Shown: positions 15,654 to 23,711, numbered from the stretch's first letter. The stretch is 36,447 nucleotides of DNA from Ectothiorhodospiraceae bacterium (GCA_020831885.1 JAFIFU010000005.1:90071-126517); one strand, 5' to 3'. The notes: generated by a model not told the origin, from the letters alone. Program-made: numbers and translations.

Positions 15654-16715
15654 CTACAGCCCCTTGAACAGCGGGCTGCGCCGGTTGCTCTGGGCGGCGT
15701 CCGCTGCGGTGATGAACTTCTCCGTATAGATGTCCCGGTCGAACAGCCGCCCGCGCATCAGTGTGGTCACACAGGCGTCGATCATCGGCGGCGGTCCGCA
15801 CAGATAGGCCTTGCGGCCGGCGAACATGCCGTCGAAGTGCGCCTTGGCCACGTCGTGCACGAAGCCGGTGGCACCGTCCCAGTCGTCGTCGGGTTCCGGT
15901 TCCGACAGGGCCGGGACATAGGTGAAGTTTGCGTGCTCCTCCGCCAGTTGCCGGAACAACGTGTGGTAGTACAGTTCAGCGCGGTTGCGCTGGCCGTAGA
16001 CCAGGGTGATGCCGCGGGGATCGCCCGATTCCAGCAGGTCCAGAATCATGGACTTGGGGCTGGACAGACCCGTGCCGCCGGCCAGGAACAAGACATCCTC
16101 CGGCGCCGACTTGCGCACGAAGAACCGCCCGTAGGGCCCACTGACCCGCAGCTTGTCCCCTTCCCGGAGCTGCTCGTGGATGTAGCCCGTGGCCTCCCCT
16201 CCCGGCACCCGCCGGATGTTCAGTTCCATCACCCGTTTCTCCGACGGCGCATTGGCCAGGGAGAAGGCCCGGGGCTGGCTGATGTCCGGCAGGTTGACGT
16301 TCAGGTATTTGCCGGCCTGGAACTCCATGTCCCGATCCAGTTCCAGGAACACGGCAACCGCCGTCGGGGTCAGCCGGCGGATCTCCACCACGGTGGCATC
16401 GTAGTCCTCCACCGGCTGACGCAGGGCGTCCGGCTCCTCCTCCACGTCGGCCTCGATCACCACGTCACTGAGCGCGGTGGCGCAGCAGGCCAGGGTCATG
16501 CCCTCCTCGCGTTCGAAGTCCATCAGCGCGAAGGGAGAGGCCTCGCCGTGCTCCACCTCACCCTCCAGCACCTGCACCTTGCAGGTGCCGCACAGACCGT
16601 GGCAGCAGGCGTGGGGGAGATAGATCCCCTGGCGCAAGGCGGCATCCAGCAGGGTCTGCTCCTCCTCCACCTGGATGGTCTCGCCCAGGGGTTCGATCGC
16701 GAGCTGGTTCGACAT
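15654..16715 (-). CDS. dmpP: Phenol hydroxylase reductase component
   Basis: Transfers electrons from NADH through FAD and a [2Fe-2S] centre to the diiron oxygenase. 353 residues: an N-terminal plant-type ferredoxin domain with ligands Cys37, Cys42, Cys45 and Cys77; an FAD-binding barrel with RAFSLANAP and GEATGYIHEQL; and an NAD domain with GGTGLSSPKSMI and YLCGPPPMIDAC. The family length is matched and no residue looks missing. GGAGG precedes ATG 16715. It lies 18 bases after dmpO. Confidence 0.95.
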   Translation of the reverse strand: MSNQLAIEPLGETIQVEEEQTLLDAALRQGIYLPHACCHGLCGTCKVQVLEGEVEHGEASPFALMDFEREEGMTLACCATALSDVVIEADVEEEPDALRQPVEDYDATVVEIRRLTPTAVAVFLELDRDMEFQAGKYLNVNLPDISQPRAFSLANAPSEKRVMELNIRRVPGGEATGYIHEQLREGDKLRVSGPYGRFFVRKSAPEDVLFLAGGTGLSSPKSMILDLLESGDPRGITLVYGQRNRAELYYHTLFRQLAEEHANFTYVPALSEPEPDDDWDGATGFVHDVAKAHFDGMFAGRKAYLCGPPPMIDACVTTLMRGRLFDRDIYTEKFITAADAAQSNRRSPLFKGL

Positions 16716-16733
16716 GGGGATAACCTCCTCCGC

Positions 16734-17093
16734 TCAGCTCGCCGCGCCGGCGATGCCGTCGAGGCCCGGCGTGCGAAAGCGGATCACCGATTTGTGTCCG
16801 ATGCCCTGATCCCGCAGCCCCTTGTCCATGTCGGGCTGAAACGGCTTGCTGTCCACCAGCCACTCCACCCGGTCCCAGTCGATCTGTGACCAGTCCGGGT
16901 GGCTGTCGTACATGCCGGGCAGCACCTCTTTCACCAGGGCGCCAAAGGGCATGTCCGGTGGCAGGGGTACGCAGTGCGGGGCGCAGAACATCAGATGCTG
17001 ATCCCAGCCCACGTAAACCAACTGGTTGCCGTGGAACTTGTCCTCGGTGTCTTTGGGTTCACCGCGGTAATCCCAGGTTGCCTTGACGGCCAT
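16734..17093 (-). CDS. dmpO: Phenol hydroxylase oxygenase subunit (gamma)
   Basis: A 119-residue small subunit of the (alpha-beta-gamma)2 phenol hydroxylase oxygenase. Recognised by AVKATWDYRGEPKDTEDKFH and the ACPHCVPL-like LMFCAPHCVPLPP segment conserved in this subunit. It stabilises the oxygenase dimer; no catalytic residues are expected. GGGAGGAGACTC stands immediately before ATG 17093. A 91-base gap with an inverted repeat separates it from dmpN. Confidence 0.93.
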   Translation of the reverse strand: MAVKATWDYRGEPKDTEDKFHGNQLVYVGWDQHLMFCAPHCVPLPPDMPFGALVKEVLPGMYDSHPDWSQIDWDRVEWLVDSKPFQPDMDKGLRDQGIGHKSVIRFRTPGLDGIAGAAS

Positions 17094-17121
17094 GAGTCTC
17101 CTCCCGGGGGTCGTCCCCCCT

Positions 17122-17156
17122 GTTACTGTGCCTGCGGGCCGGGCACGCCCAGTGAC
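17122..17156. other. Intercistronic hairpin between dmpN and dmpO
   Basis: GTTACTG-TGCC, a 9-base loop, GGCA, a 4-base bulge (CGCC), then CAGTGAC. On the coding (minus) strand the outer stem has one A-C mismatch. It lies in the only sizeable gap (91 bases) inside the phenol hydroxylase genes. A role in mRNA processing or stability is possible; no U-tract follows. Confidence 0.4.
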
Positions 17157-17184
17157 GCCCCGGCATCCGGTTCGGTAATAGGCG

Positions 17185-18723
17185 CTATTCGTTGGCTGCC
17201 TTCTGCAGCACGGCCTCCGCCTGCTCGGTCAGGCCCTTCCAGCGCAGCCAGTTGGCCCGGTCCTGGGAATCCAGGTATTCCAGGTTGTCCTGGCCGTGCT
17301 TCAGGTGGTACCACTCCAGCACCTCCGGTACGCTGGCGCCGCCGCAGTTGCCCTGATAGATCTGGTGCACCGGCAGCCAGGCCTGGACGAACTTCTCCGG
17401 TTCATCATCGAAGATGTCCTTGCAGCCGTCGGAGCAGAAGTGGTACTGCATGCCTTTGTACTCGGAGCTGCGGTAGCAGATCTGCGTGGGATCATCCGGC
17501 TCGGTAAAGGCCATGGGGATCTGGCAGGTCTGGCACAACATGGGCAGGGTGTTGTTGTACCAGCGGCCATGTTCCTGATGGTGCTTCCGCCAGTGGTCGA
17601 AGCGCGGCCGGTAGTACTTGTCGAAGGTTTCCGGATACTTCTCCGAAAGCCAGGCCATCTCGTTCTCGTCCGGCAGCCAGGTGTGGATCGCCGCGGCATG
17701 GCCGTAGTTGTAGAAAATGGACCACACCTCGTGGGACAGCCGGTTCTTCTCCTTGACCGACACCTCCCAGTACTTGGGCATGCGGATGCCGTAGCGGGCC
17801 AGATCCTCGAACAGTGCGCCGCCGTTTTCCTCGAAGTACATCTCCCAGGCCTCCTGCCAGGACATGACCCGCTTAGGCAGCATGTAGTCCATCATCATGG
17901 ACACCAGGGCCAGCAGGCGGTAACCGCGCCAGAACCACTTGTCGATCCATTTCTGGACGATGGGCACGTTGCGCTCGTCCTGCTCCAGCATGAACTTGAT
18001 GACTTCCAGCCCCAGGGTCATGTGGCGGGATTCGTCGGACTGGGCCGAGAAGCCGAAGGTCACCGTGGCCATGTCGTCGTTGTAGGCCGCGCCGGACATG
18101 AACGGCATGAACAGCAGGTTGGTCAGCACGTACTCGAAGCTGAACGAGATCGCGGTCACGAACTCGAACGGCCCGGCGGACATGGCATCGTCGAAGAACG
18201 ACTTGGGCACGGACAGGTACCAGACCCGGTCGTGCATGTGGCGCCAGTCGTGGAAGCCGTTGAAGTACTTGTTGTACTGGCTGATGGTGTGGATCTGGGT
18301 CTGGGCGTGGCGCAGCTCGTCGATGGACTGGAACTGGGAGGATACCTGCGGCCCGGCGCCGGGGAAGTTGCGCCCCGACATGGCAAAACCCCGGTGCGCG
18401 GCGTATTCCAGCGGTGTCACCCCCGTCAGGAACAGCTTCAGCGAGTTGATGTAGCGGGCGTCGGTGACGTTCAGCTGGGCGTTGTTCTGGGCGAAAGCCT
18501 CGATGATGGCGTAGAGCTTGCGCTCCTTCTCCGCCTGATACTTCCAGTAGGCGTCCACGGTCAGCCGGAACGGGTCCTCCCACTTGTCCCAGTCGTGGAT
18601 GATGATCCCTTCGTACTTGGCCTGCGGGAATATGTCGTCCTCGCTCTGGTAGCTGGGCTTCCAGGCCAGGTCGCGGGTCATGCGCTGGTATTTCTCTCGC
18701 AGATTCATGCGCTTGGCGCTCAT
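17185..18723 (-). CDS. dmpN: Phenol hydroxylase oxygenase large subunit (alpha, diiron)
   Basis: Catalytic subunit that hydroxylates phenol to catechol at a carboxylate-bridged diiron site. 512 residues. Ligands: Glu106 (PLEYAAH), Glu136 and His139 (DELRH), Glu197 (SFSFEYV), Glu231 and His234 (DESRH), the two ExxH pairs of soluble bacterial multicomponent monooxygenases. The C-terminal region carries a YHS-type zinc knuckle: CQTC, then YHFCSDGC. ATG 18723 is preceded by GGAGGAG; the frame is open to 18795 but has no other supported start. It is flanked by dmpM (49 bases upstream) and dmpO. Confidence 0.96.
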   Translation of the reverse strand: MSAKRMNLREKYQRMTRDLAWKPSYQSEDDIFPQAKYEGIIIHDWDKWEDPFRLTVDAYWKYQAEKERKLYAIIEAFAQNNAQLNVTDARYINSLKLFLTGVTPLEYAAHRGFAMSGRNFPGAGPQVSSQFQSIDELRHAQTQIHTISQYNKYFNGFHDWRHMHDRVWYLSVPKSFFDDAMSAGPFEFVTAISFSFEYVLTNLLFMPFMSGAAYNDDMATVTFGFSAQSDESRHMTLGLEVIKFMLEQDERNVPIVQKWIDKWFWRGYRLLALVSMMMDYMLPKRVMSWQEAWEMYFEENGGALFEDLARYGIRMPKYWEVSVKEKNRLSHEVWSIFYNYGHAAAIHTWLPDENEMAWLSEKYPETFDKYYRPRFDHWRKHHQEHGRWYNNTLPMLCQTCQIPMAFTEPDDPTQICYRSSEYKGMQYHFCSDGCKDIFDDEPEKFVQAWLPVHQIYQGNCGGASVPEVLEWYHLKHGQDNLEYLDSQDRANWLRWKGLTEQAEAVLQKAANE

Positions 18724-18772
18724 GGTCGATCTCCTCCTGATTCCGTCTCGTATTCGGTGTCGCAATCCCGCC

Positions 18773-19045
18773 CTAGCGGTTGCGAACCAGTGCAAAACTG
18801 TCGTCGTCCTCTTCCACGTTCCCGGACAGGGAAATCAGGTTCACGTGGATTTCCTGGGGGTCCCAGTCGCGGCCGATGAGGGCTTCCACGGTCTCCCGTT
18901 TCACCACCAGCCGCCCGGGGCAGTCGATCTTCACCATGGCCGGGAAGTGCCGCACGATGGCCTCGGCGTTGTCCTGCTCGATGGCCTCGATAAGTGGTCG
19001 GGCTTCCTCGTTGTTCTGCAGGGCCAGAAAGACGTTGTTGCTCAT
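18773..19045 (-). CDS. dmpM: Phenol hydroxylase regulatory (effector) protein
   Basis: A 90-residue cofactorless effector of the MmoB/DmpM family. It docks on the diiron subunit and is required for turnover by tuning substrate and oxygen access. Recognised by SNNVFLALQNNEEARPLIEA, PAMVKIDCPGRLVVKR and the acidic tail GNVEEDDDSFALV. GAGGAG lies directly upstream of ATG 19045. It is 24 bases after dmpL, in the usual order K-L-M-N-O-P. Confidence 0.94.
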   Translation of the reverse strand: MSNNVFLALQNNEEARPLIEAIEQDNAEAIVRHFPAMVKIDCPGRLVVKRETVEALIGRDWDPQEIHVNLISLSGNVEEDDDSFALVRNR

Positions 19046-19069
19046 GATGTTCTCCTCGTGGTGCCGGCT

Positions 19070-20074
19070 TCAGAGGCTGAGGCCGGCTTTCTTGTCCAGT
19101 CGCTGGACCAGCGCATCGCGCAGCTCGCCCAGCACGGTGGCACCCTGGTTTGCGCCCAGTGCCTGGTCTGCCACCGGGCCCAGGGCGGCGCTGCAGCGCT
19201 GCATCCAGTCACGGGTCCAGTTGCCGATCTGCTCCCGGTTGGCGTCGGATTCGGCCACGGCGGTCTTGATGGTGGCGTCCACCCAGCGAGTGGTGTCCGC
19301 GTACCACTCGTTCTGGAACTCCATGAGCATGGAGAAGGTGGAACCGGCCTCCGGGGCCAACGCGGCGTCGAAGCGCTCGTAGACCAAGGGGTAGAGCAGA
19401 CCGTCCAGCACCACGTTCTGGGCCACGTACAGTTCAAACCAGTCCTTGGTCACCAACAGGGTTTCCGCCAGCTCCCGCAGGGGCTGCCAGTGGCCGGCTT
19501 CCAGCCAATCCCGCTTGGCCTGGTCCAGCACCTGACCGCTGTTGCCGTCCAGCAGCAGGCCCAGCCGGCTCAGGTACTGGGCGATGCCCAGCCGGTCGAT
19601 GGCATTGAAGCTGGTGGCCTGGGTGATGGCGGTGCCGAAGCCGTACGCGGTGATGTAGCAGTTGTTCAGATTGGCCGCATACTCCATGTGACGCAGCGGA
19701 ACCAGGATCTCAGCGGCCTTGGCCTTGCCCTGGTCGGAAACGGTATCCAGCAGATTCCGCTTTTCCACAAAAGCGAAGTTGCGCTCGGCCACGTCCTGCT
19801 GGCGCGCCCGGGCCATGGTCCAGGTTCCGTAGTAGAACTGGCGCGGATCGCGGAAGCTGTACCAGTCCTGCATGCGGATCGCGGTGCGGCGCTCATCAAA
19901 CAGCTCGAACTCCGGATCCCAGGTGGGCCGGTAATGGAAGTTGACTGTTGCCTGCAGGTCGAACGTGGCTTCCTGGTAGCGGGAGGCGGGCTTGTCGACC
20001 CCGAGCCGGGCAGCCACGTTGGAGAACGTGTGGCGGATCGGCTCGATGGACGTCGTCTTGATTTCGATACTCAT
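19070..20074 (-). CDS. dmpL: Phenol hydroxylase oxygenase subunit (beta)
   Basis: A 334-residue beta subunit of the oxygenase, a ferritin-like all-helical protein homologous to the alpha subunit but without the iron ligands. Typical segments are YQEATFDLQATVNFHYRPTW, DPRQFYYGTWTMARARQQD and DWFELYVAQNVVLDGLLYPL. It forms the oxygenase core dimer interface. GGAGGAG about nine bases before ATG 20074. It is 41 bases downstream of dmpK. Confidence 0.95.
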   Translation of the reverse strand: MSIEIKTTSIEPIRHTFSNVAARLGVDKPASRYQEATFDLQATVNFHYRPTWDPEFELFDERRTAIRMQDWYSFRDPRQFYYGTWTMARARQQDVAERNFAFVEKRNLLDTVSDQGKAKAAEILVPLRHMEYAANLNNCYITAYGFGTAITQATSFNAIDRLGIAQYLSRLGLLLDGNSGQVLDQAKRDWLEAGHWQPLRELAETLLVTKDWFELYVAQNVVLDGLLYPLVYERFDAALAPEAGSTFSMLMEFQNEWYADTTRWVDATIKTAVAESDANREQIGNWTRDWMQRCSAALGPVADQALGANQGATVLGELRDALVQRLDKKAGLSL

Positions 20075-20115
20075 TGGTGATGTCTCCTCCGGACAGGGCT
20101 GCTATTGTCGAGATG

Positions 20116-20343
20116 TCACAATCCGCCCTCGCGCCATTTCGCGCGGTCGGCGTCCAGTGCCCGTGCCTCCTCGTCTGAGAGGAACTGCACGGCGTTGTTT
20201 TTGCAAAACGCATCGAACGCGGGGCGAGGCAGAATGAGTTCCACGTACAGGTCCGGGTCGCCGAGTGAGAAGTCGAACTCCACGAATCCGTCATCCCGCT
20301 CCGCGGTCACCCGGACAAAGCGCTGCTGGTTGAATACGGCCAT
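20116..20343 (-). CDS. dmpK: Phenol hydroxylase assembly protein DmpK
   Basis: First gene of the operon; 75 residues from ATG 20343, or 82 from the in-frame ATG at 20364. DmpK is thought to help assemble the active (iron-loaded) oxygenase and to inhibit the mature enzyme when in excess. Recognised by QRFVRVTAER, DGFVEFDFSLGDPDLYVELILP and AFDAFCKNNAVQFL. The expected sigma54 transcript would begin near 20416, giving a leader of about 70 bases. Confidence 0.9.
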   Translation of the reverse strand: MAVFNQQRFVRVTAERDDGFVEFDFSLGDPDLYVELILPRPAFDAFCKNNAVQFLSDEEARALDADRAKWREGGL

Positions 20344-20425
20344 TGGTGATCCCTGCTCTGTCATCGCCACAAGGGCGTTGCCTGAATTCCGTGCACGGGG
20401 CACGGGCGATCACTGGATATTGCTA

Positions 20426-20441
20426 TGCAGAAGCCGTGCCA
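20426..20441 (-). promoter_or_regulatory. Sigma54 (-24/-12) promoter of the phenol operon
   Basis: The minus strand reads TGGCAC-GGCTT-CTGCA, matching the consensus TGGCAC-N5-TTGCA at all but one position, with invariant GG and GC at the required spacing. Predicted start near 20416. Position directly upstream of dmpK and the presence of a DmpR-type activator make this the operon promoter with high likelihood. Confidence 0.85.
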
Positions 20442-20470
20442 AACTGTTAAGTTGTTGAAAGGGTTTGTTT

Positions 20471-20486
20471 TGCTGCGCCTGCAGCA
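20471..20486. promoter_or_regulatory. Inverted repeat TGCTGC-N4-GCAGCA
   Basis: TGCTGC (20471-20476), four bases, GCAGCA (20481-20486). It shares the TGC(T/A)GCA words of the proposed activator site at 20529-20544 and overlaps the first two bases of the palindrome at 20485. It could be a second, promoter-proximal activator or competitor site. Confidence 0.35.
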
Positions 20487-20503
20487 TAATTTCAGAAATT
20501 ATG
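20485..20503. promoter_or_regulatory. Perfect palindrome, proposed GntR operator at the divergent promoters
   Basis: CATAATTTC-A-GAAATTATG is a perfect inverted repeat with 9-base arms, centred about 78 bases upstream of the predicted sigma54 start. It lies between the enhancer-like repeat and the sigma54 promoter, and it contains or touches two -10-like hexamers for the divergent activator gene (CATAAT 20485-20490 and TATGAT 20500-20505; no clear -35). A closely related site precedes the GntR gene at 5827. Symmetry and position fit a dimeric repressor acting on both directions. Confidence 0.6.
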
Positions 20504-20528
20504 ATAAATTGATGAAATCATGAAATGC

Positions 20529-20544
20529 TGCAGCAATTGTTGCA
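20529..20544. promoter_or_regulatory. Proposed upstream activating sequence for the DmpR-like activator
   Basis: TGCAGCAATTGTTGCA is a 16-base inverted repeat with one mismatch per arm pair, centred on CAATTG like the XylR/DmpR enhancer (TTGATCAATTGATCAA). Its centre is about 120 bases upstream of the predicted start, near the usual enhancer distance. A further half-site TTGCTGCA follows at 20549-20556, possibly part of a second, weaker copy. Confidence 0.6.
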
Positions 20545-20703
20545 TGATTTGCTGCACATGAGGCTGACGGAAGCCCACGATCCGTCAGCGCTCCCTGACC
20601 TTCCCCGCGAGCGCATGGATCAGGGGGTCGAACACGAGAAGGTGCTGGTCCCCCCGGCGGGATGCCGAAGACACAGCACCGGTGCGCCGCTTGGGAGGAG
20701 CAG

Positions 20704-22383
20704 ATGGCCCGGGGAATCGATTTCGGAAAACTGCCTGAGCTGGCCTCGCGCCTGCATCTGTCGTTCAGATCAGGCCATATATCGCTGGAGGGGCAGCGCA
20801 TGGTGCTGCTGCATACCAGTGCGCTGGCGTCCCTGCGACGGGAACTGGTGGAAACCCTGGGTATGCACCGGGCCCGCGGCGTGCTCACGCGTATGGGCTA
20901 CGCCTCGGGTCAGCACGATGCGGACATGGTCCGTCGCATGATGCCCGATGCCTGTGACAACGATCTGATGAGCCTCGGCCCCCAGTTGCATTCTCTGGAG
21001 GGAATCGTGGACGTCACGCCCATCCGCTTCGAGATCGACGTTGCCGCCGGCCAGTTCTATGGGGAGTTCGCCTGGGACAACTCCCACGAGGCCGAAGGGC
21101 ACCTGGAGCAGTTCGGGCTGCATTTTGACCCGGTCTGCTGGACGCAGATCGGCTACGCATCGGGCTATACCAGCGCCGTGATGCGGAAACCGGTGCTGTA
21201 CCGCGAGGTGCAATGCCGGGGGCGCGGTGACGAGCGCTGCATGATTGTGGGCAAACTGGTGTCCGAATGGGGTGATGAGGTGGCGGAGGAATTGCGCTAC
21301 TTCGAGCCGCAGCGGGTGGCGGATCAGATCGTGGAGTTGCAGAACCAGGTGGAGCATCTCCGCTATTCCATCGACGAGAAGATGGAATCCGTGGACCTGG
21401 TGGGCGGTTCGCCCGCCTTCCGGGAAACCACTGCGATGATCGAGAAGGCGGCCAGCAGTGATGTCACTGTGTTGCTGCTGGGGGAGACCGGTGTGGGCAA
21501 GGAACTGTTCGCCCGCGCCATTCACCGCACCAGCCGGCGCGCGGAACGGGATTTCGTGGCAGTGAACTGCGCCGCCATGCCGGAGGAACTGATCGAGTCC
21601 GAGTTGTTCGGTGCCGAGAAGGGGGCATTCACCGGTGCCCAGCAGTCCCGCCCGGGTCGGTTCGAGCGTGCCCACGGCGGCACGCTGTTCCTGGACGAGG
21701 TGGGTGAGTTGTCCCCGGCGGCTCAGGCCAAGCTGCTCCGCGTGCTGCAGGAGGGTGAGTTCGAGCGGGTGGGCGACACCCGCACACGCAAGGTGAACGT
21801 GCGCGTGATCGCCGCCACCAATGTGGACCTGGCGGAAGCCGCCCGGGCCGGGCGCTTCCGTGCGGACCTGTACTACCGGCTGAACATATTCCCGGTGCTG
21901 ATCCCGCCGTTACGGGAGCGCCGGGAGGATATCCCGCTGCTGGTGGAGCGTTTTCTGGACAAGTACAACGCCCGCCACGGCAAGCGTGTGCCGGGGCTGA
22001 CCGGGGATGCGCTTGCTGCACTCACACGCTACGACTGGCCCGGCAATGTGCGGGAGCTGGAGAACATGATCGAGCGGGGCGTGATCATCGTGCCCAGCGG
22101 CGAATACATCGGCCGTGAGCAGCTCTTCCCGCGGATGTCCTTCGGGGCCGCGGTGCCGCCGGAGCCGGCCGCGGATCCGGGCGATGCCGCCCCCGCCGGC
22201 GCAGGTGGTCTCGACGGCGTGGTTGATCGGGCGCTGGAGGAACGTGTGCCGCTGGAGGAGTTGGAGGAGCGATTGATCCAGGCGGCCATGGAGCGCTGCA
22301 ACGGTAATCTCAGTGCGGCGGCCCGGCAGTTGGGCATCAGCCGCGCGAAACTGGCCTACCGGCTGCAGAAGCGCCGGGGGTAG
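20704..22383 (+). CDS. dmpR: DmpR/MopR-type sigma54-dependent phenol-responsive activator
   Basis: A 559-residue NtrC-family activator. The XylR-N/V4R sensor domain (1-210) keeps the zinc site known from MopR (Cys145, Glu168, Cys171, Cys179, with identical spacing) and the phenol-pocket residues His96, Phe122, Trp124 and Tyr166. The AAA+ domain (about 235-475) has Walker A GETGVGKE (260-267), the sigma54-contact GAFTGA (306-311) and [10 protein letters not shown] Fis-type helix-turn-helix closes the protein ([20 protein letters not shown]). GGAGG five bases before ATG 20704 sets the start; an earlier in-frame ATG at 20662 lacks support. Divergent from dmpK, it should activate the operon when phenol binds and ATP is hydrolysed. 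Confidence 0.95.
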   Translation: MARGIDFGKLPELASRLHLSFRSGHISLEGQRMVLLHTSALASLRRELVETLGMHRARGVLTRMGYASGQHDADMVRRMMPDACDNDLMSLGPQLHSLEGIVDVTPIRFEIDVAAGQFYGEFAWDNSHEAEGHLEQFGLHFDPVCWTQIGYASGYTSAVMRKPVLYREVQCRGRGDERCMIVGKLVSEWGDEVAEELRYFEPQRVADQIVELQNQVEHLRYSIDEKMESVDLVGGSPAFRETTAMIEKAASSDVTVLLLGETGVGKELFARAIHRTSRRAERDFVAVNCAAMPEELIESELFGAEKGAFTGAQQSRPGRFERAHGGTLFLDEVGELSPAAQAKLLRVLQEGEFERVGDTRTRKVNVRVIAATNVDLAEAARAGRFRADLYYRLNIFPVLIPPLRERREDIPLLVERFLDKYNARHGKRVPGLTGDALAALTRYDWPGNVRELENMIERGVIIVPSGEYIGREQLFPRMSFGAAVPPEPAADPGDAAPAGAGGLDGVVDRALEERVPLEELEERLIQAAMERCNGNLSAAARQLGISRAKLAYRLQKRRG

Positions 22384-22419
22384 TGTCCCTTAAGGAATCG
22401 ATCAAGATCCGTTCCCCGG

Positions 22420-23211
22420 TCATTGTATCTCGCCCCGGAACCCCATGGGGTTGTTGATGTTGCCGCTGAAACGGATCCGGTTCTCGGCCGCCGGTTCGGG
22501 CAGACCGGTGAAGCGGATGCCCTGTATCAGTTCCGGCGCCGCCCCCTCCAGGGTCTGGAAGATCACCTCGCCGCTGAGCCGGCCGCTGGCCGGGTCCAGG
22601 CTGGCGGTGCCGTCCACCCGCAGCACCGCGTCGATGGTGACCAGCTCCATGTCCAGCAGTTGACCGCTGGAGTCCAGGCGTACGGCGTAGTCACCCAGTG
22701 CGTAGGTCTCACCGAAAATCACGGCTCCGTCGGTCCAGTTGATCAGCCCCTGGATGCGTTCCGGTGTGCCGTCCGGGCCGAGCACCACCTCCTGGAAATA
22801 GGCGTCGATCCGCCCTTCCACCCTGAGCGGCAGGGGGCGGGCCGCCGCGGCCCGTATCAGCGGGTCGGCGCCGGCGTTCAGGCGCAGATCCTGCAGACGC
22901 AGGCGGCGATCCGGCCCGGCCCGCACCTCACCGCGCACCTGGCCGTCCGCCAGCGTGCCGCTGATGGCGTAATGCAACTCCCCCCGGAGCAGGCTGCCCG
23001 CCTGGAGCTCCCAGCGAACGCCGTCAAGCCGGTGGCCGTCCACGATGACGGTGCTGGCCTGGCCCTGCCACACCGTGCCCCGCAGCCCGTAAGCCTCTGC
23101 CGGAACGCCCGTTGCCGCCCAACTCCAGGCGTGGCTGGCGGGAAGCGTGGCCACCAGTCCCGCCAGGAACACAAGCACGAACAGCGTGACCAGCGCGATG
23201 CGGCGTTTCAT
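22420..23211 (-). CDS. gspN: Type II secretion protein GspN
   Basis: Accessory inner-membrane/periplasmic component of the type II secretion system, 263 residues. One N-terminal membrane helix (residues 4-24, RRIALVTLFVLVFLAGLVAT) precedes a periplasmic beta-rich domain with the family segments GTVWQGQASTV, LRGELHYAISGTLADGQV and LINWTDGAVIF. GspN is missing from many systems; here it ends the operon. Its ATG overlaps the gspM stop (ATGA, 23208-23211). It converges on dmpR with only 36 bases between stops. Confidence 0.9.
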   Translation of the reverse strand: MKRRIALVTLFVLVFLAGLVATLPASHAWSWAATGVPAEAYGLRGTVWQGQASTVIVDGHRLDGVRWELQAGSLLRGELHYAISGTLADGQVRGEVRAGPDRRLRLQDLRLNAGADPLIRAAAARPLPLRVEGRIDAYFQEVVLGPDGTPERIQGLINWTDGAVIFGETYALGDYAVRLDSSGQLLDMELVTIDAVLRVDGTASLDPASGRLSGEVIFQTLEGAAPELIQGIRFTGLPEPAAENRIRFSGNINNPMGFRGEIQ

Positions 23212-23711
23212 GATTCCGGCGCCTCCAGCACCAGTTGCGCATCCACACGGCCCTCATGTTCACCGGTCCGCAGGGTCACCACGGTGGCGGTGATGCCGTG
23301 CTGCTCGCTCAGGGCCGCCAGCCAGCGCACCAGGTCATCGAAGGCAATGCGCTCGAAGTTCACCCGGGCGGCCCGCTGGCCGCTGGGTTCCACCCGGCGC
23401 AACACCGGCCCCAGCCCGGCCTGGCGAGCGCTCTGGTCGGCCAGTGCGAACAGTGCCTGGCCGCCATCGCCGTTACCTGGCGCCGGGCTGGTGCCCCCCA
23501 GTCGGCGCATTTCATCGCGGGCCTGCTGCAGATAGGTGGCCAGTTCCTGCTGGGCCAGCAGGTCCTGCTCCAGCCGGCTGCTCCGGTCGTGGACGGGCTG
23601 GTGCACCAGGAAGTAAAACAGGATCACGCCCAGGGCGATGGAGCCCAGGCTGAGGGTGCGCCTCTCCCGGGCCGCCAGGCCGTCCCACCACTGGCGCAAG
23701 GGTTCCATCAC
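23208..23711 (-). CDS. gspM: Type II secretion protein GspM
   Basis: Inner-membrane platform protein of 167 residues that pairs with GspL. A short cytoplasmic tail and one membrane helix (about 20-37, LSLGSIALGVILFYFLVH) are followed by a heptad-rich helix (about 40-70) and a periplasmic ferredoxin-like domain. The family-typical WWDGLAARERR occurs at the N-terminus. Start overlaps the gspL stop (23708-23711); a second Met codon follows immediately, so either could be used. Confidence 0.9.
   Translation of the reverse strand: MMEPLRQWWDGLAARERRTLSLGSIALGVILFYFLVHQPVHDRSSRLEQDLLAQQELATYLQQARDEMRRLGGTSPAPGNGDGGQALFALADQSARQAGLGPVLRRVEPSGQRAARVNFERIAFDDLVRWLAALSEQHGITATVVTLRTGEHEGRVDAQLVLEAPES

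Noticed and set aside
20448-20460. IHF-like site (TTTCAACAACTTA on the minus strand)
   Set aside because: It matches the loose IHF consensus at 12 of 13 positions, but lies too close to the -24 element, and chance matches are common; not listed as a feature.
20662-20703. Upstream ATG for the DmpR-like activator
   Set aside because: The extra 14 residues have no match in the family and there is no ribosome binding site; ATG 20704 has GGAGG at five bases.
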